A DNA stretch of 42,245 nucleotides from an uncultured Lysobacterales bacterium (GTDB lineage Bacteria > Pseudomonadota > Gammaproteobacteria > Xanthomonadales > Ahniellaceae): positions 1 to 42,245 of the forward strand of contig CALDVP010000142.1 in the NCBI GenBank assembly GCA_937924195.1. The letters are read 5' to 3'. The translations under genes were made by a program, and so were the position numbers. Positions within the stretch are counted from its first letter, which is position 1; every line of letters begins with the position of its first letter. Below, piece after piece: positions 18,362-27,681 of the stretch. A model generated the notes under the pieces. It was not told the DNA's origin, did not search any database, and saw only the letters and a program-made list of their open reading frames with translations.

Positions 18362-21157
18362 ATGTCCTTCTCACGTCCAGCGCGGCTTGCGTTGTCGATC
18401 GCGCTTGCGCTCTCGAGCGTCACTGCAGCCTCCCGCGAGGCTGGTCCGTCCGCCGAGGTCGTCGTCACCCGCTCTGCCGGGACCTTGACGGGTACGGTCA
18501 GGGAGGCCGCCTCGGGGCGGTTCCTCGAGGGCGCGCGGATCACGGCAAGCGGCATCACCACGTCCTCGAGCCGCGAAGGCCGGTTCCGGGTCAGTGGACT
18601 GCCCGTCGGACGTCATCTGGTCGAGGTCGACTTCATTGGCTACGAGCCGCAGCGATTCGAGATCGAGGTGGGTGCCGATCGGGGCGCCCGGGCCGACGTC
18701 GTGCTGGTGGCGACGTCCCGGACCCTCGATCGGATCGAGGTGCGCGCCACCCGCGATGCGCAAGCGCTGGCACTGAATCAGCAGCGGGCGGCCGGCAACG
18801 TGACCAACGTCGTTTCCGCCGATCTTCTGGGGCGATTCCCGGATGCGAACGTGGCCGAGGCGACGCAGCGGATTCCCGGGGTCGCGATCGAACGCGATCA
18901 GGGCGAAGGCCGCTACGTGAGCGTGCGCGGCGCGCCGCTCGAGTTCACCAGCGTGTCGGTCGACGGCCTGCCGCTGTCGGCCCCGAATCCGGGGCGCCGC
19001 GCGGTGGAGCTCGATACGATCCCATCGAATGTCATCGCCGCGCTCGAGGTCACCAAGTCGCTGACGCCGGACATGGATGGCGACGCGATCGCCGGCAACA
19101 TCAATATCCGCACCCAGAGCGCCTTCGACCGCGAGGGACCGACGGTTCGCGCTTCGGTTGCCAGCGGCCGCTACCAGCTCGGACCGGGCGACAACGACGC
19201 CGCCAGCGTGACCCTCGGAGATCAGTTCGGTGCGGGCGGGAACGTGGGGTGGCTGTTCTCGGCGTCCGGTAGCCGGCAGGGTCGATTCACCGAGAACATC
19301 GAGACCACCTTCGTGCGGAATCCGGCCACCAACCAGTTTCTGCCATCACTCACCGAGATCAAGGACTACGACGGCACGCGGACCCGCAATGGCTTCACCG
19401 GCCGCCTCGATGCCCGGATCGACGAGGCTCATCTGCTCTATGCGATTGCCTCTGCGGCCAAATTCCGGGACAAGGAGTACCGCAATCTCTTCGCGATCAC
19501 GTTCGAGCAGCCCCGGGCCGGTGCCACGCAGGCCGGCGGCGAGTTCGGGCGGGCGACGTTCGACAAGGAGATCCGCGAACGCATCCAGGAACAGCGGATC
19601 CGCACGTTGAACTTCGGCGGTGAGCACCGCCTCGACGAGTGGCTACTGACCTGGCAGGCTGGGCGCAGTGAGGGCGAGTTCGATATTCCGAGCCGCCAGC
19701 AGGTCATCTATCGGTCGACACTGCGACCCCCGCTGCGCTTCGACTACAGCAATCCCGACTTCCCGACCTACACCATCCTGAATCCGGATGGCACGGTTCG
19801 TCAGGAAGGCATCGACCTGCCGGAGTCGGTCTGGGCATTTCGGCGCTACAACCGCCGCTTCGAGCAGTCCGATGAGAGCGAGAACAGCTTTCGGGCCGAT
19901 CTCGAGCGCGCGCAGGACTGGATCGGCGAGTACGGCACGATCAAGTTCGGTGTACGGGCGCGCTTGCGTGACAAGGAAAGCAACGACGACCGCTTCCGCA
20001 ACTCGGTGGCGGCGGGCACGCCGGCGTACACGAGTCTGCTCTGCAACACGGTGTCCAACAATTTCGGCCGCTACCTCTTTGGACGTGAGTATTGTCAGTC
20101 GATCTTCTCGGACGGCACGATCGAAACGTTCCGGAATGCCAATCTGCTGCCGCTGGTCGCCGACTCGGCGGTGAACGACTATCGGTCCTCCGAAGACATC
20201 AAGGCGGCCTACGTGCGCTTCGATGCGACCTGGGACCGACTGAGTCTGATCACCGGGATTCGCTACGAACGAACGGGCACCGAGGGGCGCGCCAACCGCT
20301 TCGACATCCGCACACAGCAGATCACGCCGCAGGCCGTGGAACGGGACTATGTGAAGCTGCTGCCGAGCGTGCATCTGCGATTCGAGGACGAGGATGACCT
20401 CCTCTATCGCGCCTCCTACTCGACCGCGCTGAACCGACCGAACTACCGCGACATCGTGCCGCGGCTGGCGATCGACGACAACGCACGGACTGCCGTAGCG
20501 GGTAACCCCGATCTCAAGGCCGTTTACTCACACAATTTCGACTTCTCCGTCGAACGGTACCTGCGCCCCCTCGGTCTGCTCTCGGCCGCGGTGTTCCACA
20601 AGGAACTGCGCGATCCGGTCTTCATCACCACGACCACGTTCGGGACCGGACCGTCATCGCTTCGGGTCACGCAGCCGCAAAATGGCGAGAAGGGTCGAAT
20701 CTCGGGACTCGAGTTGACCTGGCAGCAGACCTTCGACTGGCTCCCGGAACCGCTCGATGGCCTTGGCATCTACTCGAACTACACCTACGCCAAGTCCTCA
20801 GCCGAACTGCCGCTTGGCATCGGCCGCACCGAGCTTCCCGGAACTTCGCGGCACAACGTGAACGTCGCGCTGGCGTATGAAAAAGGCCCTTTCAATACGC
20901 GCCTCAGCTACACGCGCCGATCCAGGTTCATCCAGGAGTTCGACGTCGATGACGACGCGCTCAACGTCTACTGGGACGCGCGGCCAGTGCTCGACCTGAC
21001 CGCCAGCTACGGAATCGGCGCGAACTGGGAAGTCTTCGCCGAGGCCAACAATCTCACCGACAGCCGCCAGCGTCGCTTCCAGGGCGAACGCAGCCGCGTG
21101 TTCGAGCTCGAGGGCTTCGGTCGCTTCTGGAAGCTCGGCGTGCGCTACAACCTCTGA
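18362..21157 (+). CDS. TonB-dependent receptor (large Xanthomonas/Caulobacter type)
   Basis: This 931-residue outer-membrane receptor imports a ligand using TonB energy. It has a signal peptide (about residues 1-24), then a carboxypeptidase-like regulatory domain (about 40-118, GTVREAASGRFLEGARITASG). A TonB-box-like DRIEVRATRD lies at 123-132. The plug (about 140-250) includes GRYVSVRGAPLEFTSVSVDG and SLTPDMDGDAIAGNINIRT, the signature of the large receptor family common in Xanthomonas and Caulobacter. The 22-stranded barrel ends with FGRFWKLGVRYNL. A purine-rich AGGGGG lies about eight bases before the ATG. It follows the phosphatase-like lipoprotein in the same direction, so the two probably act together. 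The ligand cannot be read from sequence. Confidence 0.93.
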   Translation: MSFSRPARLALSIALALSSVTAASREAGPSAEVVVTRSAGTLTGTVREAASGRFLEGARITASGITTSSSREGRFRVSGLPVGRHLVEVDFIGYEPQRFEIEVGADRGARADVVLVATSRTLDRIEVRATRDAQALALNQQRAAGNVTNVVSADLLGRFPDANVAEATQRIPGVAIERDQGEGRYVSVRGAPLEFTSVSVDGLPLSAPNPGRRAVELDTIPSNVIAALEVTKSLTPDMDGDAIAGNINIRTQSAFDREGPTVRASVASGRYQLGPGDNDAASVTLGDQFGAGGNVGWLFSASGSRQGRFTENIETTFVRNPATNQFLPSLTEIKDYDGTRTRNGFTGRLDARIDEAHLLYAIASAAKFRDKEYRNLFAITFEQPRAGATQAGGEFGRATFDKEIRERIQEQRIRTLNFGGEHRLDEWLLTWQAGRSEGEFDIPSRQQVIYRSTLRPPLRFDYSNPDFPTYTILNPDGTVRQEGIDLPESVWAFRRYNRRFEQSDESENSFRADLERAQDWIGEYGTIKFGVRARLRDKESNDDRFRNSVAAGTPAYTSLLCNTVSNNFGRYLFGREYCQSIFSDGTIETFRNANLLPLVADSAVNDYRSSEDIKAAYVRFDATWDRLSLITGIRYERTGTEGRANRFDIRTQQITPQAVERDYVKLLPSVHLRFEDEDDLLYRASYSTALNRPNYRDIVPRLAIDDNARTAVAGNPDLKAVYSHNFDFSVERYLRPLGLLSAAVFHKELRDPVFITTTTFGTGPSSLRVTQPQNGEKGRISGLELTWQQTFDWLPEPLDGLGIYSNYTYAKSSAELPLGIGRTELPGTSRHNVNVALAYEKGPFNTRLSYTRRSRFIQEFDVDDDALNVYWDARPVLDLTASYGIGANWEVFAEANNLTDSRQRRFQGERSRVFELEGFGRFWKLGVRYNL

Positions 21158-21198
21158 ACTCCAGGCGCAAGTCCGGATCACGACATCTGCGGAGGTGA

Positions 21199-21231
21199 CG
21201 ACCAGCGCGCCGGTGCAGGGCGCGCTGGTCG
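21199..21231. terminator. Strong hairpin between convergent receptor gene and speD
   Basis: CGACCAGCGCGCC (21199-21211) pairs perfectly with GGCGCGCTGGTCG (21219-21231) around a 7-base loop. It lies between two convergent genes and is probably a bidirectional terminator, although there is no T-run. Confidence 0.55.
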
Positions 21232-21320
21232 CCGGTATGCGGGGCACCTATCCCGCCAGGGCGATCGACCGTGTGCTGAGCCTCGAGGCCCGCCGTCTCC
21301 CATTCGGGGCGCCAGCGCCT

Positions 21321-22106
21321 TCAGACCAGGTTGCGGCCGTGGAAGAGTTCCTCGATCTCCCGCTTCAGCAGGTTCTCGATTCGTTGCCGCTCCCTGAAAC
21401 CGAGGTCCGCAGCCTGCGCTTCGAACAGGTAGGTGTCGAGGTCGAAGTCCTTCACGTGCATCTTCGTGTGAAAGATGTTTTCCTGATAGACGTTGACATC
21501 GAACATCTCGTACTTCTGGCGGATGTGCTTTGCGAGATAATCCTGGATCGAGTTGATCCGGTGGTCGATGTAGTGCTTCTTGCCCTTCACGTCGCGGGTG
21601 AAACCGCGGATGCGGTAGTCCATCGTGACGATGTCGGACTCGAAGCTGTCGATCAGGAAGTTCAGCGCCTTCAGCGGCGAGATGACGCCGCAGGTCGCGA
21701 CGTCGATGTCGGCGCGAAAGGTGCTGATGCCGTTGACCGGGTGACTTTCCGGGTAGGTATGGACCGTGATGTGGCTCTTGTCGAGATGCGCGAGCACGGT
21801 GTCCGAGATCATGTCGCGGCCGAGCTTCTCGACGATCGGCATCTCCGAGATCAGGATCGTGACCGAGGCGCCCTGTGGGTCGTAATCCTGGCGCGCGACG
21901 TTGAGGATGTTGGCGCCGATGATTTCGGCGACCTCGGTCAGGATCTGCACCAGGCGCTCGGCGTTGTAGGCCTCATCGATGTACTCGATGTAGCGATCGC
22001 GCTGTTCGGCGGTGACCGCATAGCAGATGTCGTAGATGTTGAACGACAGCGATTTGGTCAGGTTGTTGAAGCCCTGGAGCTTGAGACCAGGAATGGGCTT
22101 GACCAT
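21321..22106 (-). CDS. speD: S-adenosylmethionine decarboxylase proenzyme SpeD
   Basis: This 261-residue enzyme supplies decarboxylated S-adenosylmethionine for spermidine synthesis. It is the long E. coli-type SpeD. The chain cleaves itself at the [12 protein letters not shown] site, where Ser111 becomes the pyruvoyl cofactor. Strong family blocks are [19 protein letters not shown] at residues 12-30, [20 protein letters not shown] at 62-81 and [14 protein letters not shown] near the C-terminus. I chose the ATG at 22106 because the family begins about ten residues before [16 protein letters not shown] -10-like hexamer lies at 22149-22154 on this strand. It is divergent from clp, an arrangement I recall from xanthomonads, and works with SpeE encoded at 10.3-11.1 kb. 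Confidence 0.97.
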   Translation of the reverse strand: MVKPIPGLKLQGFNNLTKSLSFNIYDICYAVTAEQRDRYIEYIDEAYNAERLVQILTEVAEIIGANILNVARQDYDPQGASVTILISEMPIVEKLGRDMISDTVLAHLDKSHITVHTYPESHPVNGISTFRADIDVATCGVISPLKALNFLIDSFESDIVTMDYRIRGFTRDVKGKKHYIDHRINSIQDYLAKHIRQKYEMFDVNVYQENIFHTKMHVKDFDLDTYLFEAQAADLGFRERQRIENLLKREIEELFHGRNLV

Positions 22107-22390
22107 GGCGCGGCTCCTTGGCAGCAGGTGGACCGGACGAGGGCGCGGATCATAGGTCATAGCGACCGGCAGGGTGCTGGCCGACGGACCCTCGGCTACC
22201 GGGGCTTCAGCATGGGCCGCGGGCGACCGCGCCTGCGGCGTCCTCGGCGCGCCGTGCGGCTGGTATGCGGCGCGAAGGGCCAGCCGCTAAAGTCCGCGGA
22301 GATCGGGAGCAGCGGCCGCCGGCCAGTGCGCGACGCGCAGCGCGGCCACGGGAGGTCGCGCCACCCGCATTCCACCGTGGAGCGAGCCGA
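22107..22390. promoter_or_regulatory. Divergent speD/clp intergenic region
   Basis: These 284 bases carry the promoters of two divergent genes. Candidate -10 elements are TATGAT at 22149-22154 (minus strand, for speD) and TAAAGT at 22288-22293 (plus strand, for clp), which leaves clp with a leader of roughly 90 bases. No palindromic Clp/Crp site of the TGTGA-N6-TCACA type was seen. No gene is supported here. Confidence 0.35.
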
Positions 22391-23107
22391 ATGACCCGCG
22401 AGAGCGCCGAACGATTCGAACCCCGGCTCGAGGCGATGCCGCGTCCGATGGTGCCGGCGCCGCTCGCGCTGGACGCGGCGGCGCTCGGCCGTTTCCTCGA
22501 TCACTGTCACCGTCGCCGTTACCCGTCGCGCAGCGAGGTGTTCCGGCCCGGCGACGACGGCGGCACGCTCTATTACGTGATCTCGGGCTCGCTCGCGGTC
22601 GTGTCGGAGGACGAGAATGGCCGTGAGCTGATCCTCTCGTACATCAATCAGGGCGACTTCATCGGCGAGATGGGTCTGTTCGTCGAGCCGCAGCGGCGCG
22701 AGGTCGTGACGCGCTGCCGCGCCGCCTGCGAGCTGGCCGAGATCAGCTACGAGCGGCTGTGGCAGGTGCTCGAGGGTCCGTTGAAGGCCGACTGCGCGAA
22801 GATCCTGTTCGCGGTCGGCGCCCAGCTGACGCGTCGGCTGCTGCAGACCAACCGCAAGGTCTCGCGCCTCGCCTTCCTCGACGTGACCGGCCGTGTCGCG
22901 CGGCAGCTGCTCGACCTCACTCAGGAGCCCGAGGCCGTGGTCCATCCGAAGGGCATGCAGGTACGGATCTCGCGCCAGGAACTGAGCCGCCTGGTCGGCT
23001 GCTCGCGTGAGATGGTCGGGCGGGTGCTGAAGCAGCTGCATGAGGCCGGCAAGCTGATCGTGCGCGGCAAGACCATCGTCGTGATCGGCGCGACCCGGCG
23101 CGCATGA
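22391..23107 (+). CDS. clp: Clp: Crp/FNR-family transcription regulator
   Basis: This 238-residue regulator matches Clp, the xanthomonad relative of Crp, which binds DNA unless cyclic di-GMP is bound and controls virulence and exoenzyme genes. The cyclic-nucleotide-binding domain runs from about residue 25 to 140 (RRYPSRSEVFRPGD, GTLYYVISGS, GDFIGEMGLF). Glu99, in LFVEP, aligns with the Glu implicated in c-di-GMP rather than cAMP response in Xanthomonas Clp. The helix-turn-helix is SRQELSRLVGCSREMVGRVL at 194-213. I chose the ATG at 22391 because it gives the family length of about 230; an in-frame extension upstream is Arg/Ala-rich and unsupported. The stop overlaps the next ATG (ATGA). Confidence 0.93.
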   Translation: MTRESAERFEPRLEAMPRPMVPAPLALDAAALGRFLDHCHRRRYPSRSEVFRPGDDGGTLYYVISGSLAVVSEDENGRELILSYINQGDFIGEMGLFVEPQRREVVTRCRAACELAEISYERLWQVLEGPLKADCAKILFAVGAQLTRRLLQTNRKVSRLAFLDVTGRVARQLLDLTQEPEAVVHPKGMQVRISRQELSRLVGCSREMVGRVLKQLHEAGKLIVRGKTIVVIGATRRA

Positions 23108-23562
23108 GCAGCGCCGGCTCGCCCCTGCGTCCGCTGCTGCGACGCGCGACCGAATCGGACGCCGCCGGCGTCGCGATCCTGCTGGTGGAGCTCGGTTACG
23201 AATGCAGCGCGGCGGATGCAGCCGAGCGAATCCGGGCGATGAACGGTGAAGGTCGCCAGGCGCTGATCGTCGCCGATCTGCACGGTGAGCTGTGCGGGCT
23301 GGTCGCGCTCGACGTCATGTACTACCTGCCGCTGGGACGGAACACCTGCCGCATCACCGCGCTGGTCGTCGGCGACGGCTTCCGCCAGTTCGGCGTCGGG
23401 CGCGCGTTGCTGCGCGAGGCCGAGCAGATCGCACGGCAGCACGGTGCCGCGCGGATCGAGGTCACGACTGCCGGTCACCGCCACGAGGCGCACGACTTCT
23501 ACCGGGCCTGCGGTTACGTCGAGAGCTCGCTGCGCTTCGTCAAGCGTCTCGGCGACGCCTGA
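23104..23562 (+). CDS. GNAT-family N-acetyltransferase
   Basis: This 152-residue single-domain GNAT enzyme uses acetyl-CoA. The acetyl-CoA-binding motif A is VVGDGFRQFGVGRALL (88-103, with the R/Q-x-x-G-x-G/A loop at 94-100). The following EVTTAGHRHEAHDFYRACGY is the usual motif B region. The substrate is not predictable. Its ATG overlaps the clp stop, so it is translationally coupled to the regulator, and it converges on putP across 30 bases. Confidence 0.88.
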   Translation: MSSAGSPLRPLLRRATESDAAGVAILLVELGYECSAADAAERIRAMNGEGRQALIVADLHGELCGLVALDVMYYLPLGRNTCRITALVVGDGFRQFGVGRALLREAEQIARQHGAARIEVTTAGHRHEAHDFYRACGYVESSLRFVKRLGDA

Positions 23563-23592
23563 CCTCGGCGCACGTCGTCAGCCGCACCGAGC

Positions 23593-25098
23593 TCAGGCCG
23601 CGGCCGCGCCGGCGCCGCGCCGGAACTCGGCCTCGACCGCATCGAAGCGCGCAAGCACGGAAGCCGGCGGGGACCGGTCGAGCCGGCTTGCGACGACGAT
23701 CGCAAGCCAGGCCAGCGCGAAGGCGGGGACGAGTTCGTAGAGGCCGAACCAGCCGGTCTGCTTCCACGCCAGCACCGTCGCGGCGCCGGTGACCATGCCG
23801 GCGAGCGCGCCCCACGCGGTCATCCGCCGCCAGCGCAGCGCGAGGATCACCAGCGGCCCGAAGGCCGCACCGAAGCCGGCCCAGGCATAGGCGACGAGAT
23901 CCAGCACCCGGTTGCTGGGATCGGCGGCCAGCCACAGCGCCAGCACGGCGACCGCGAGCAGCGCGATCCGCCCGACCCAGACGATCTCACGGTCGGTGGC
24001 ATCCGGTCGCAGCCCTCCGCGCCAGAAATCCTCGGCGACCGCGCTGGCGCAGACCAGCAGCTGGCTCGACAGCGTGCTCATGATCGCGGCCAGCACCGCT
24101 GCGAGCAGCAGGCCGGCGAGGTACGGCGAGAACAGCGACTGCGCCAGCAGCAGGAACACACGTTCAGGGTTCGTCGCCAGCACCGCCGCGCCGTCCGGGT
24201 CGCCGGCGAACCAGGCGATTGCGAAGAAGCCGGTCGCGATCGCGCCACCGAGGCACAGCACCATCCACGCCATCGCGATTCGCCGCGCCGGCCGGATCGC
24301 CTGGCGCGACTCCGCGGCCATGAAGCGGTTCAGGATGTGCGGTTGTCCGAAGTAGCCGAGCCCCCAGCCGAGCAGCGACACGACGCCGACCACCGTGGCG
24401 CCCCCCAGCGGATCGAGCCGCGCTGGGTCGACCGCGGCGATCGCCGCCAGCGCATCCGCGGGACCGCCGGCAACATGGACCACGACCAGCGGCGTCAGCA
24501 GCAACGCGAACAGCATCAGCGCGGCCTGGATCGCCTCGGTCCAGGTCACTGCGAGAAAACCGCCGAGCGCGGTGTAGGCGATCGTGACCGCGGCGCCGGC
24601 GAGCATTGCGCTGCGGTAGTCGATGCCGGGCACCAGGCTCTCGAAGAGTCGCGCGCCTGCGACCATGCCCGAACTCGCGTAGATCGCGAAAAACACCAGA
24701 ATCACTGTGGCCGAGGCGCCGCGCAGCAGGCGCGCGCGGTCGGGAAAACGCACGGCGAACCAGTCCGGCAGCGTCAGGGCGTCGTCGCTGCGTTCGGTGA
24801 AGACCCGCAGGCGCTCGGCGACGAATCGCCAGTTGAGCCAGGCACCGGCGACGAGACCGACCGCGATCCAGGCTTCGCCGAGGCCGGCGGCGTAGAGCGC
24901 GCCCGGCAGCCCGAGCAGCAGCCAGCCGCTCATGTCCGAGGCCCCGGTCGCCAGCGCCGTGACCCAGGGGTTCAGCCGGCGCCCGCCGAGGATGAAATCC
25001 GACGCGGTGCGCACGCGTCGCGAGGCCCACCAGCCGACCAGCAGCATCGCGAGCAGGTAGACCGCGAAAGTCACCAGCATCGGCTGGTTCGTGGACAT
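23593..25098 (-). CDS. putP: Sodium/proline symporter PutP
   Basis: This 501-residue sodium:solute symporter probably imports proline with Na+. It has about thirteen hydrophobic helices. PutP-specific blocks are ASDFILGGRRLNPWVTALATGASDMSGWLLLGLPGALYAAGL (residues 32-73), including the Na+/proline-site segment GASDMSGWLLLGLP, then GWGLGYFGQPHILNRFMAA and MSTLSSQLLVCASAVAEDFWR. The length matches E. coli PutP (502). No putA is adjacent. It is read leftwards behind trpC but 78 bases away, with a TAGGAT-like -10 in that gap, so it probably has its own promoter. Confidence 0.93.
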   Translation of the reverse strand: MSTNQPMLVTFAVYLLAMLLVGWWASRRVRTASDFILGGRRLNPWVTALATGASDMSGWLLLGLPGALYAAGLGEAWIAVGLVAGAWLNWRFVAERLRVFTERSDDALTLPDWFAVRFPDRARLLRGASATVILVFFAIYASSGMVAGARLFESLVPGIDYRSAMLAGAAVTIAYTALGGFLAVTWTEAIQAALMLFALLLTPLVVVHVAGGPADALAAIAAVDPARLDPLGGATVVGVVSLLGWGLGYFGQPHILNRFMAAESRQAIRPARRIAMAWMVLCLGGAIATGFFAIAWFAGDPDGAAVLATNPERVFLLLAQSLFSPYLAGLLLAAVLAAIMSTLSSQLLVCASAVAEDFWRGGLRPDATDREIVWVGRIALLAVAVLALWLAADPSNRVLDLVAYAWAGFGAAFGPLVILALRWRRMTAWGALAGMVTGAATVLAWKQTGWFGLYELVPAFALAWLAIVVASRLDRSPPASVLARFDAVEAEFRRGAGAAAA

Positions 25099-25176
25099 CG
25101 GAGCCTCCCCGGGGGCGTCGCAGGCACGAGCGCCGATCCTAGGGCCTTCGATGAATCACCCGCCGGGTGGAACCCG

Positions 25177-25992
25177 TCAGTGTGACGATGCGGCAGCTGG
25201 TTCCGGCGCGAACAGCGCGCGCAAAGCGGTGCCCGGATCGGGCGCCCGCATGAAGGCTTCGCCGACGAGAAAGGCATGGACGCCCGCCGCGCGCATCGCG
25301 GCGGCGTCGTCGCGGGTCAGGATCCCGCTCTCGGTCACCAGTCGGCGCGTGTGCGGCACCCGGTCCTTGAGCCGGAAGGTGGTGTCGAGCGTGGTCTCGA
25401 AGGTCCGCAGATTGCGGTTGTTGATGCCGATCAAATGCGCGGGCGTCGCCAGCGCGCGATCGAGTTCCGCCTCGTCGTGGACCTCGACCAGCACGTCCAT
25501 GCCGAGGTCGAGCGCGAGTGCGCAAAGCTCCTGTAGCCGCGCGTCGTCGAGCGCGGCCACGATCAGCAGGATCGCGTCGGCGCCGAGCATGCGCGCCTCG
25601 TGCACCTGCCACGCGTCGATCGTGAAGTCCTTCCGCAGCACCGGCAGTCCGGAGGCAGCACGCGCTGCCACGAGGTGCTCCTCGTGGCCTTGGAAGAAGT
25701 CCTGGTCGGTCAGCACCGACAGGCACGCGGCGCCGCCGCGGGCGTAGCTCTGGCCGATCGCGGCCGGGTCGAAGTCGGTGCGCAGCACGCCGCGGCTCGG
25801 CGAGGCCCGCTTGACCTCGGCGATCACGCCCGGCTCGCCCTTCGCGATCTTCGCCTCGATCGCGGCCGCGAAGCCGCGGGTCGGCGGCAGGTCGGCGCCG
25901 CGCGCGGTGAGCTCGGCGAGCGGCAGCCGTGCCGAGCGCTCGGCGACCTCTTCGCGCTTGCGGGCGAGGATCCTCGCGAGCACGTCGCTCAT
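25177..25992 (-). CDS. trpC: Indole-3-glycerol phosphate synthase TrpC
   Basis: This 271-residue (beta/alpha)8-barrel closes the indole ring in tryptophan synthesis. It is the monofunctional type without a fused TrpF. Catalytic and phosphate-binding blocks are [15 protein letters not shown] (56-70, K61), the [26 protein letters not shown] segment, [18 protein letters not shown], and the late SGI and [12 protein letters not shown]. It is the last gene of the trpE-G-D-C series, and its ATG overlaps the trpD stop by four bases. Confidence 0.97.
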   Translation of the reverse strand: MSDVLARILARKREEVAERSARLPLAELTARGADLPPTRGFAAAIEAKIAKGEPGVIAEVKRASPSRGVLRTDFDPAAIGQSYARGGAACLSVLTDQDFFQGHEEHLVAARAASGLPVLRKDFTIDAWQVHEARMLGADAILLIVAALDDARLQELCALALDLGMDVLVEVHDEAELDRALATPAHLIGINNRNLRTFETTLDTTFRLKDRVPHTRRLVTESGILTRDDAAAMRAAGVHAFLVGEAFMRAPDPGTALRALFAPEPAAASSH

Positions 25993-27029
25993 GCCGCGGC
26001 CCCCGACAGGTCCCGTGTCCGCGCGACGTAGCGGTCGAGTCGCTCGCGTGCGGCGCCAGAGGCGACCGCGTGCCGCGCGCGGACCACGCCATCGCCGATG
26101 TCCCTCGCGACGCCTGCCGCGTAAAGCGCCGCCCCGGCGTTGAACAGCACGATGTCGAGCGCGGGGCCCCGGGTACCGGCGAGCGCTTCGAGCAGCAGTT
26201 GCTTCGAGCCTTCCGCGTCGTCGACGCGCAGCGCCTCGAGCGGCTGGCGCGCGAGGCCCACGTCCTCGGGCGCGATCGAGTATTCGCGCACCTGTCCGTC
26301 GCGCAGCTCGCCGACCATCGTCGCGGTCGACAGCGAGATCTCGTCGAGACCGTCACCGCCGTGGACGACCAGCGCGTGGTTCGCACCGAGCCGCTGCAGC
26401 ACACGAACCTGGATACCGACGAGGTCCGGGTGGAACACGCCCATCAGGATGTTCGGACAGCCGGCCGGGTTGGTCAGCGGACCCAGGATGTTGAAGATCG
26501 TGCGCACGCCCATCTCGCGGCGCACTGGCGCGACGTGGCGCATCGCCGAGTGGTGGGTCGGCGCGAACATGAAGCCGAGGCCCAGCTCGTCGATCGCCCG
26601 GCCGACCGCGTCGGGCGAGAGGTCGATCCGCGCGCCGAGCGCTTCCAGCACGTCGGCCGATCCGGACTTCGACGACACGCTGCGGTTGCCGTGTTTGGCG
26701 ACCTTGGCGCCGGCTGCCGCGGCGACGAACATCGACGCAGTCGAGATGTTGAAGGTGTGGCTGGCGTCGCCGCCGGTGCCGACGATGTCGACCAGGTGCG
26801 GGTGCGGTGCCACCTCGACCTTCGTCGCCAGCTCCCGCATCACGGTCGCGGCGCCGGCGATCTCGCCGATCGTCTCCTTCTTGACGCGCAGGCCGGCCAG
26901 GATCGCCGCGGTCATCACCGGGCTGACGTCGCCGGCCATGACCTGGCGCATCAGCGCGACCATCTCGTCATGGAAGATCTCGCGGTGCTCGATCACGCGC
27001 CGAAGCGCTTCCTGCGGGGTGATGCTCAT
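25989..27029 (-). CDS. trpD: Anthranilate phosphoribosyltransferase TrpD
   Basis: This 346-residue enzyme joins anthranilate to phosphoribosyl pyrophosphate. The PRPP-binding loop is GTGGD at 84-88, followed by HTFNIS. The [21 protein letters not shown] block at 112-132 and the DEISL segment that contributes the metal-binding residues are intact. The length is typical for the family. It lies 12 bases after trpG and overlaps trpC (ATGA), so the three are cotranscribed. Confidence 0.97.
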   Translation of the reverse strand: MSITPQEALRRVIEHREIFHDEMVALMRQVMAGDVSPVMTAAILAGLRVKKETIGEIAGAATVMRELATKVEVAPHPHLVDIVGTGGDASHTFNISTASMFVAAAAGAKVAKHGNRSVSSKSGSADVLEALGARIDLSPDAVGRAIDELGLGFMFAPTHHSAMRHVAPVRREMGVRTIFNILGPLTNPAGCPNILMGVFHPDLVGIQVRVLQRLGANHALVVHGGDGLDEISLSTATMVGELRDGQVREYSIAPEDVGLARQPLEALRVDDAEGSKQLLLEALAGTRGPALDIVLFNAGAALYAAGVARDIGDGVVRARHAVASGAARERLDRYVARTRDLSGAAA

Positions 27030-27041
27030 CGAGGGTTCCGG

Positions 27042-27632
27042 TCACTTGGGGCGCGCGGCGCCGATGAAGTTGGCGAGCAGATCCTTGCCCTCGCGGGTCA
27101 GGATCGACTCGGGGTGGAACTGCACGCCCTCGACCGGCAGCGTGCGGTGCTTCAAGCCCATGATCTCGTCGAAGCCACCGTCGGCGGTTTCGGTCCACGC
27201 GGTCACCTCGAGGCAGGCCGGCAGCGAGTCGCGTTCGACCACCAGCGAGTGGTAGCGGGTCGCCTCGAAGGGTTGCGGCAGACTGGCGAAGACGCCTGCG
27301 CCGCGATGGTGGATCGCCGAGGTCTTGCCGTGCATGATTTTCTTCGCGCGCACGACTCGGCCGCCGAAGGCCTGGCCGATCGACTGGTGGCCGAGGCAGA
27401 CGCCGAGGATCGGCACCGTGCCGGAGAGCCGCTCGATCACCGCGAGCGAGACCCCGGCCTCGTTCGGGGTGCATGGTCCCGGCGAGATCACGATGCGGTC
27501 TGGCCTCGCGGCGGCGATCTCGTCCACCGTCCACTCGTCGTTGCGGATCACCTTTACGTCCTCACCCATCTCGGCGAGGTACTGGACGAGGTTCCAGGTA
27601 AAACTGTCGTAGTTGTCGATCATCAGCAGCAC
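27042..27632 (-). CDS. trpG: Anthranilate synthase component II TrpG (glutamine amidotransferase)
   Basis: This 196-residue class I amidotransferase releases ammonia from glutamine for TrpE. The catalytic triad is recognisable: Cys79 in GVCLGHQ and the His-Glu pair in FHPES. The N-terminal [17 protein letters not shown] is the family start. I chose the GTG at 27632, giving the usual [11 protein letters not shown] beginning. A GGAG sequence eight bases upstream supports it over the ATG at 27623, which has poorer spacing. The upstream in-frame extension into trpE is not supported. It may also serve folate synthesis as PabA, as in many bacteria with a single copy. It lies 49 bases after trpE. 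Confidence 0.95.
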   Translation of the reverse strand: MLLMIDNYDSFTWNLVQYLAEMGEDVKVIRNDEWTVDEIAAARPDRIVISPGPCTPNEAGVSLAVIERLSGTVPILGVCLGHQSIGQAFGGRVVRAKKIMHGKTSAIHHRGAGVFASLPQPFEATRYHSLVVERDSLPACLEVTAWTETADGGFDEIMGLKHRTLPVEGVQFHPESILTREGKDLLANFIGAARPK

Positions 27633-27681
27633 GGGGCGGACTCCGGGTCGAGAGAGATCGCGGGCGATGAAGGCGTCGGCC

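Noticed and set aside
22265-22390. In-frame 42-residue N-terminal extension of clp
   Set aside because: The extra sequence is Arg/Ala/Pro-rich, covers the likely promoter and makes the protein longer than the Clp family.
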